Origin: Anoplopoma fimbria
Taxonomy: Eukaryota; Chordata; Actinopteri; Perciformes; Anoplopomatidae
Assembly: GCF_027596085.1 (NCBI RefSeq)
Contig: NC_072451.1
Coordinates: 2,014,377-2,078,376, forward strand
Reading direction: 5' to 3'
Length of the DNA: 64,000 bases
The notes below the pieces were generated by a model that was given only the letters and a program-made list of their open reading frames with translations, was not told the DNA's origin and made no database searches. This document shows positions 53,465 through 64,000 of the stretch, piece by piece; positions within the stretch are counted from its first letter, which is position 1, and every line of letters begins with the position of its first letter. The translations under genes and the position numbers were made by a program.

Positions 53465-53465
<1 letters not shown>

Positions 53466-54137
53466 TACAGTAGCACCACCACTAGTGCTCACAGCAGGAA
53501 AGGGGGGGTGGCTCGGTTAGTTCAAGCTTTAGGAATTAATAATTTGATCCTTGTGAAAGCGAATGATGAGCGATGTATAAAATAAAAATGAGGGTAAATT
53601 TATAAACAGTGTTCGCTGTGATGCAGCCGACAGAAAACAGGAGAGATTCATCATTTTTGCTTTTGCAAATTATGTGAAAGAAATCCGAATTTGTGTACTG
53701 TAAAACAAGAGTAACAGTTACACTTTATTACAACATGTTTTGGCTATTCTTTCATTAGGTTGACTGCTGAGATCTGGTAACATTGCTACAAAGAGATCCG
53801 ATATGGCGGAATAACACGAGTTATTGAGACTGTCCTCCTAGAACAAACGACAAATGCCCAAAAGCAACATGTTTACTTGGCAAGTTTAGGCTCTAGACCT
53901 CTAGTATCTGTAGATATTACAAGTCAATCTGGTGCAAATAAAGTTGTTTGCAGAGGAAAGAGATCAGGGTGGCTGGGTCAACATAGAAGTCAGACTTTGA
54001 CATATATTGACTAAAATGTGTTTCCTTAAACCATGAGCAGGGTTGTTTGCAAATTTCCAGATGTCAAAGTTACTGTGAAGAATTTTGGTTTTCTTATGAA
54101 ACAGTTTCAATATAATACTGATCCATCTATATGACAT
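53465..54137. other. No recognised feature
   Basis: AT-rich unique-looking DNA. Confidence 0.35.
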
Positions 54138-54470
54138 TCATAAGTAAACAGGATCATCAAGGAGAAGATTGGCTATGCTTGTTATTGGTGCCATTGGGTC
54201 GTATTCTGTGCGATATCGGACGGGATCATGCAGGTTTATTGGAAACTTCTTCACCTCAGACTCCAGCGGGGCCTCTAGCAGAAACCAGTCCACCACAGAC
54301 AGACCAAGATCCAGCTTTGCAGCAGCTTTCAACCTGTAGTCGGAGCTCTGGGAGGACGTGGAGGGCTTTGTCTCACTGCTCGGCCGATCCCCGTTGGTTG
54401 CCCACACCGACACCATGTTGCTGGAGACCCAGGCCGTATTGCTGGTACCATTAGAGAGAAAGAGAGGGGG
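54138..54470 (-). pseudogene. Possible protein-coding remnant (unrecognised)
   Basis: On the minus strand one frame is open from about 54470 down to a TGA at 54138, roughly 110 codons. The first Met is at 54416. The translation has balanced, protein-like composition, for example ...DYRLKAAAKLDLGLSVVDWF... and ...LHDPVRYRTEYDPMAPITSI. I do not recognise a domain. No AG acceptor is visible at the upstream edge, which is a C/T run. A plus frame of 107 codons also crosses this GC-richer patch but is Pro/Ser/Cys-rich and looks like a shadow. It could be a decayed retrocopy, a transposon protein fragment or a chance frame. Confidence 0.25.
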
Positions 54471-54510
54471 GGGGACCTGGAACGGGACTGAGAAGGGCAG
54501 ACTGTCAGAT

Positions 54511-54725
54511 CCTGCTGCAGTAAAATGAGATGTTTTCTTAAGGGAGTCTGGAGCTTGGAAACACTACGACTTCTATCCAAAGCATGGGCCAAAAACAAAA
54601 CAAAATTAAAGTTCCTCGTAGTAGCTTTAAGTTTAACTTTTTACAAACACATCTCTGCACCAGACTGCTGTACAAGTGGTTTAGAGCAGACACGGCAGAT
54701 TAAGCAACAGTCAACGGATTAGCGG
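54511..54725 (+). repeat. Dispersed fish repeat, family T, copy 2
   Basis: 'gctgcagtaaaatgagatgt', 'aagggagtctggagcttgga' and 'attaaagttcctcgtagtag' continue through 'tgtacaagtggtttagagca' to 'cagattaagcaac'. This aligns from end to end with the reverse of 60.65-60.85 kb. Confidence 0.8.
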
Positions 54726-56090
54726 ATTAACAATGTGCAGAATCATCCAATATGGAGGTAAATTACTGGGCTGTTTTATTCTGCTTCTAAAGGTTCAGGA
54801 GGGCTGTTTAATATATATGTTCAATCCCCTGTAGCTTTCCCTCTGTCTTCAATGACTGCATGGTCTCTGTATCATTGTAATAAATGGACGTTGGGCGTTT
54901 CATAGCCTCTTACATTATAGTGATGAAACACACAGAGGGAAAATCTGTGGAGAGACAGTAAATTTGTTTTAAGAGCAAATGATTTGATCGTTTTTATTAT
55001 GACCCATAATTTTACGATGGAAATCTACGGCACCAAAGGGAAAGGTGTGCGTTCCAGTGCTGCTGGTGGCGGCGAGGAGCTCGTACGCCTCAAACAAAAG
55101 GGTTGTTTCATGGAAGAAAAAGCCATAATTGCATGATTTTATTGATTCTACACGACATAATGAGCAATGATGAAACTTAAGATTTAACAACGTGATATTT
55201 CTGTAGACACCGCAACCAAGTAACCAAACTTCCTAGAGATTGCTTAGCTGTTTCAAAGCCATGAAACAATTATGATTTTATTGCTTTTACACAACGTAAT
55301 GAGACTTACAAACTTCGCACAGTCGCTCCTTGTGCAAGCAGCATAGTAAAGAAATACAACTAAAGAGAAGTCTTTGATTATGAGCTCATTTCGAATGATG
55401 CAGTAAAAAAAACAAAAAAAACCGATCAGGACGTTTCTCAAAACCCTTTATCAGCCATCTGTGTGAACAGTTGAAGACGAATCGAATCAACACACAAATG
55501 CAAGACTCTTCAAACTCTGAGGCTCTGTATCAACCTTTCATCATCTTGGAATTAGCTGCTCTCAAACATGTGTGGGAAGATGATCAATAGACATGATTAG
55601 AAGTGATTATAATTTGCACCAGTGGATCAAAGCTTCCCCCAAGTCTGGATTAAGGCTAGACATAACACGACTTCAAACCTGCGAAGATTTATTCAGTCTT
55701 TTTTCGGTCAAATGAGTAACGCCAGAGGAAACCACTGAAATCCTGCAAGAACGAATATTAGAATGGTGACAATATGTGGTCACAACAAACCAAACTAGTT
55801 GGATGAATTAACACTTTATAACATCATTTGGTTTTAAAGTCCTGACTGACTTTTACGTGTGACATGCAATGTTTTAACCTCTGTGGTAAAATTTAGGGAT
55901 GTGTTTTTTTTTTACGGTTTCAGTTCTAGTTTAACCTTGGGTTTAATATAGTGGTGCAGAAATTAGTCCTGAAACCTAGAACTGAGTCATTTTTGCACAG
56001 AAAGAGACATAACAGAACTCCTTGTTATCCTCAGAGTTCAGTTCCTGTTTTTTTTCTACTGTAATGTCTGTCTTGGCGTGCGGTGAATGG
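54726..56090. other. No recognised gene
   Basis: A modest CpG patch at about 55020-55095 ('ctggtggcggcgaggagctc'). Otherwise AT-rich, with nothing supported. Confidence 0.35.
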
Positions 56091-56099
56091 AATCGTTGT

Positions 56100-56330
56100 C
56101 ATTTGTTTTTTAAATGTCAGTGAAGAGTTTTCTGAATTGGGTTTTGGTTAGATGCCTGAAATAAGGTCTGTGGTTAACACAAGCTTTAGAGATTTGGTTT
56201 TTGTTCAATGACGTAAAATGCGTCAATTAATAGCCCATTGTGAACACGGTTGCTAACAAGTGGCTTAATGAGACAACAAAGGTTGTCAGGGACATTAAAC
56301 GTCATGCTGACTGGTCATCACGCTTTAAAA
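56100..56330 (+). repeat. Dispersed fish repeat, family V, copy 2
   Basis: 'ttttggttagatgcctgaaa', 'taaggtctgtggttaacaca', 'gacgtaaaatgcgtcaatta' and 'ggttgctaacaagtggctta' align with copy 1 at 25.1 kb in the same order and orientation. Confidence 0.6.
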
Positions 56331-56744
56331 ATAAAAACTCTAAAAATAAAATCTAAGAAACCGCAAACAGTACATGACCAATAAATCATAATCTTATCCA
56401 GGAGAATTTTGGAAAATCGTGTTTCTATATGTAATTCCAATTAAGGAAAATAGTTTTTGTTGATTTGGATATTACCATGCTATCAATTTAAAGGGAAATG
56501 CCTCCATTTATCCACGTCAGTGTCATACCGTTAACATTAAAGTACAGTGCAAGTTGACTGTGACCCAAACTACTACAAGTAAAAGAAACAACTCAATGTG
56601 GAGGAGAAAGATGGACGTGTTGAAGACATTTTTAACATTGTTGCTAGGTTCCAACAGTGGAAAATATGTTTTCTTTTCATTTTATTAACACGTCATTATT
56701 CAGTTAAATACTTTATAGCCAATACACTTGGAACAAAATGCCCA
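56331..56744. other. No recognised feature
   Basis: AT-rich spacer. Confidence 0.35.
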
Positions 56745-57000
56745 ACCTGATCTCACAGAAATATGCGAAATGGCCACGGCCTCTTAACCTCGCATGTGTG
56801 ATGGTACATTATGAAGTTATAATTATGAGTTGGCGTAAAATAAGTACGGTGGGTTTAGACAACAAAACCACTTAGAGAGAAAAATGTCATAAAAGCATCT
56901 CTTCACAACAACTTCACTTTGGGACACGAACACTGGTCTCGTGGTTGAAAGTCCTGTGTTTGTTTGATCCTTTCACCTCCTCTCCCGCCTGCCATAAGTA
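56745..57000 (-). repeat. Dispersed fish repeat, family P, minus copy
   Basis: 'ggccacggcctcttaacctc', 'gcatgtgtgatggtacatta', 'gagttggcgtaaaataagta', 'gggtttagacaacaaaacca' and 'gggacacgaacactggtctc' then 'cctgtgtttgtttgatcc'. This is a clear copy of the same family as 37.73 kb, which has 'ggatcatacaaacacaggac' in the opposite sense. Confidence 0.75.
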
Positions 57001-58415
<1,415 letters not shown>

Positions 58416-58675
58416 GAGTGACTTTCACCTTTGACCGAAGAACTCTTATCAGTTCACCTCGGAGTCAAAGTTGACATTTGAACCAGATGTAATGAAATTA
58501 GAGTTAACGAGAATGAGACAGATGTGAGGTCACGGTGACTTTTGACCCCCAAAATCGAATTAGTTCGTCTTTGAGTCCAGGTTTACGTTTGTGCCAAATT
58601 TAAAGAAATTCCCTCTAAGGCGTTCACGAGAATTGGACAGACGGAAGGACAACCCAAGAACATAATGCCTTAATA
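58416..58675 (+). repeat. Dispersed fish repeat, family U, two diverged tandem units
   Basis: Unit 1 (about 58418-58540): 'gtgactttcacctttgaccg', 'tcagttcacctcggagtcaa', 'aacgagaatgagacag'. Unit 2 (about 58541-58675): 'ggtgacttttgacccccaaa', 'tcgtctttgagtccaggttt', 'gtgccaaatttaaagaaatt', 'cacgagaattggacagacgg', ending 'caacccaagaacataatgcc'. This is a widespread teleost repeat that I recognise by its 'aaatttgaagaaattccctc..ggcgttc' phrase. Confidence 0.75.
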
Positions 58676-59219
58676 ATGTTAAATCTAAAAAGAAATGTTG
58701 GGTTTAATACCAAACTCGGCCTATTAGAGTTTCTGTGGATCCTTCTGTCGTCACAGCTGAGCTTTCATGGGAATTTCATTGTTTTTGTCCAAAGTGAGTG
58801 GAACTCTAAAGCAGAAATAAATAGATTTGATGATGTACAATAAAGATCTTGATGCACAATTCAGCCTAAAGGTCCGATCCTGAATACCAGTAGGGATGGG
58901 TCAAAACGTAAACTCCCAAATACAACTTGTTTTTTTAATTTAAAACGTAAAAATGGGATTTTCCCCCAACAGCATTAGTTATGTCCTTCACCGTCTCTTC
59001 ATCTTGCTGCTCTTGCTTTTTCGAAGTCATCATCACAGCAATAACACAGCTGGTGACAGAATATATATCCGAGAAACGCTCTGTTAAAAGGTGATTCCTC
59101 TTTCTTTCCTCGCCAGCCCAAATCCACATACATGCTGGGTTAAAAAAAAAATTATTTTTAAAAAAGGTGTAAAGAAACCCTAATTTGAAGTGAATAAAAA
59201 AAAGTGGGGGAGGGCAGGT
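58676..59219. other. No recognised feature
   Basis: AT-rich with poly-A runs at 59143-59165 and 59197-59203. Confidence 0.35.
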
Positions 59220-59612
59220 GGACTTCAAGGCTGTCTCTGCTTCCACCGTTCACTCTCGTTGGCAGCTAACAGGCTGGAGTAATTGGGATGTGGATGAGAC
59301 AGTGATCAAACGAAACCTTCACACCTCCATCACACTTAATGAAAGCTCAACAAGCAAACACAGAACTGCCTGGCGCTTTGTAGTGCCTCATCTGCAAGAG
59401 TATATGTGTTTGAATGTGTCTGAGTCGATGTGTTTGTATGTGTTTGTGCATATCTGCCGTGTTTGCTTATGTTATTTTTAAGGCAATTATTTTGTTTTTC
59501 GGGCCGCGTCAGTCAATCCGGCATTATCCGGTCTGACACGAAGCGCATTAGGATAAGTCGTCTAATGGAACAGATATAATAAGTCAACACTGAGACAAAT
59601 TTTTAGCTTTCC
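59220..59612. promoter_or_regulatory. Possible conserved non-coding block
   Basis: Repeat-free, with 'gctggagtaattgggatgtgg', 'cagtgatcaaacgaaacc', 'gggccgcgtcagtcaatccg' and 'gcattaggataagtcgtctaatgg'. Mixed TAAT, GATCAAA and CpG words; no exon. Confidence 0.22.
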
Positions 59613-59615
59613 CAC

Positions 59616-59637
59616 TGTGTGTGTGTGTGTGTGTGTT
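59616..59637 (+). repeat. Short (TG)n array
   Basis: About ten TG units. Confidence 0.9.
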
Positions 59638-60199
59638 TGCTCAGTTTTTTTTTATAGGCTATATAATGCCTCCTGGGTATTGAATTCAATTATCTACAAA
59701 ATTACAGAAGAAAACAAAATTCACAATGTGTGGATTTCATGGAAAAGTAATTATTTGTGTCTCTCGGGAGTTTTAGACAAAGAGCAGATTCCTCAGCATC
59801 GTTCTAAAGCTGTTACTGCTGCCTGGAGAGATTGGAAGGAGATGTAGGAAATGGGGCTTGCAAATGTTGTTGACAGTGGATTACCCAAGACCCAGTTTGT
59901 GCCTGTCATGTAATCATTGTTTTACTACATTTAAGACGTTTGTCTTGATTATTACATTAGAGAGAGAATTACTGCAAAAATCTAAAATATGAGCCACTGT
60001 CTTCCTCGATTATATTGTAAATGTAGGTTACAACAGATTTTAAAGACATTTTTAAACCCATGGATCAGTTTTTCTTGGTCAAATTAATTCACATAATGTA
60101 AAAAAAAAAAGGTTGTTCCTAATGATAAAGCCCATGTCTTACCCAACTCTACTGACCATTACAGCCTCTTTGGCTCATTGTTTTGTTTTAGGGCACATT
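59638..60199. other. No recognised feature
   Basis: AT-rich; a 76-codon plus frame ending at 59847 has no recognisable domain. Confidence 0.35.
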
Positions 60200-60895
60200 T
60201 ACTGTAGCGATCAGTCTCAAAGTCCTCATCCACGTTTCCAAAGCATCTGTCTCTCAATCAAGTCGTTTCCGTTTTGAGCAGCTTCTTCTAGCAAAAAGAT
60301 CAAATAAATCCACTGTATGCTACTTGCCCCAGCACCAAACCGAAAACAAAGATAGCAACTAGCTAAAAGCTAGAAGCTAAAGATATACTTTTCTCAGGGG
60401 TTGTTAAAGACCAAACCTGAAAAAAAAATATATATATATTGGACTTACAATCATCAGGTGGACAGATAATGTGATGTATAACTACTTTGCAATAGTATAT
60501 CAGTGATTTTTCTTTCATTTTCTTGTAAACAATCTGCTAAAAGTTTTGTTGGGCCAAAAGCAAAGGGGATTTTGAAGCAAGATAAAAAATGATCGAAACA
60601 TAAAATCCTCTCATTTTACTGCAGTTGGGTTTCACAATCTGCTCTCAGCTATTCCATCCACTCTATTGCTAAATCTACCACGTCTGCTGTAAGCCACTTG
60701 TACAAAATTCTGTTGCTGTAATGTCTTTGTAAAAAAGTCTAACTTAAAGCTACTACAAGGAACTTTAATTTTGTGTTGATTTTGGCGGTCCCTGTGGACA
60801 AAAGCGGTAGTGTTTCCAAGCACCAGACTCCCTTTAGTTTGCTGCCAGAAGCTCCGTTGGCATCTCAGCTGAAGGAGTTTCTGGTGAACCTACAT
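60200..60895 (-). repeat. Dispersed fish repeat, family T, copy 3 (inverted, longest)
   Basis: The part at 60650-60850 aligns in reverse with 54511-54725 ('gccacttgtac', 'taaagctactacaaggaact', 'tggcggtccctgtggacaaa', 'gtgtttccaagcaccagact'). Part of it also aligns with 33121-33210. The further stretch to 60200 ('ttgccccagcaccaaaccga', 'actagctaaaagctagaagc') looks like more of the same element by recall, without an internal partner here, so the left edge is uncertain. Confidence 0.65.
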
Positions 60896-63908
<3,013 letters not shown>

Positions 63909-64000
63909 TCTTGGGAGTTTCCCTCCCCACTCAGCAGTAATGAGCTGTGCAGGCAACATTTTGCTTATAGGCCCATAAACAACGTACTTATTAAGATGGA

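Overview
The window looks like non-coding DNA from a ray-finned fish, most likely a spiny-rayed (percomorph) teleost. Three things support this: very dense and long (TG)n dinucleotide arrays, several dispersed repeats I recognise as common in percomorph genomes, and fish-type retroposon tails. I found no exon, open reading frame or RNA gene that I can assign to a named gene. The stretch is either intergenic or the inside of a very large intron. Nothing in it is bacterial, plasmid or phage in character.

Layout. 1-7 kb is mostly AT-rich DNA with one old dispersed repeat (0.8-1.05 kb), a low-complexity patch (2.05-2.25 kb), a degenerate minisatellite (4.34-4.79 kb) and a 5'-truncated non-LTR retrotransposon tail ending in (GGAT)n (6.84-7.10 kb). 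8-31 kb carries six long TG arrays, three copies of one dispersed repeat (copies A, B and C at 10.6, 16.2 and 30.7 kb), two copies of a 'GCTAATTAGC' repeat in opposite orientation (15.0 and 19.8 kb), and several repeat-free patches that resemble developmental enhancers. 31-42 kb has further dispersed repeats, a CT array, two more TG arrays and a CpG-rich patch (41.8-42.6 kb). 42-52 kb contains retroposon tails, the best enhancer candidates (45.95-46.19 and 47.80-48.14 kb) and a short inverted-repeat DNA transposon (51.56-52.13 kb). 52-64 kb has a TG/CA/TG triple array (53.0-53.5 kb), a possible protein-coding remnant on the minus strand (54.1-54.5 kb), more dispersed repeats and two further long TG arrays.

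The most informative observations come from comparing the window with itself. A 190-bp core is nearly identical in three repeat copies while their flanks are strongly diverged, and the core ends in a CTCF-like motif. Fourteen of fifteen long dinucleotide arrays have TG on the plus strand. A complete inverted-repeat element contains a nested tandem repeat. Enhancer calls rest on motif content and lack of repeats only, so they are low confidence until aligned with other fish genomes. I found no convincing new biological system.
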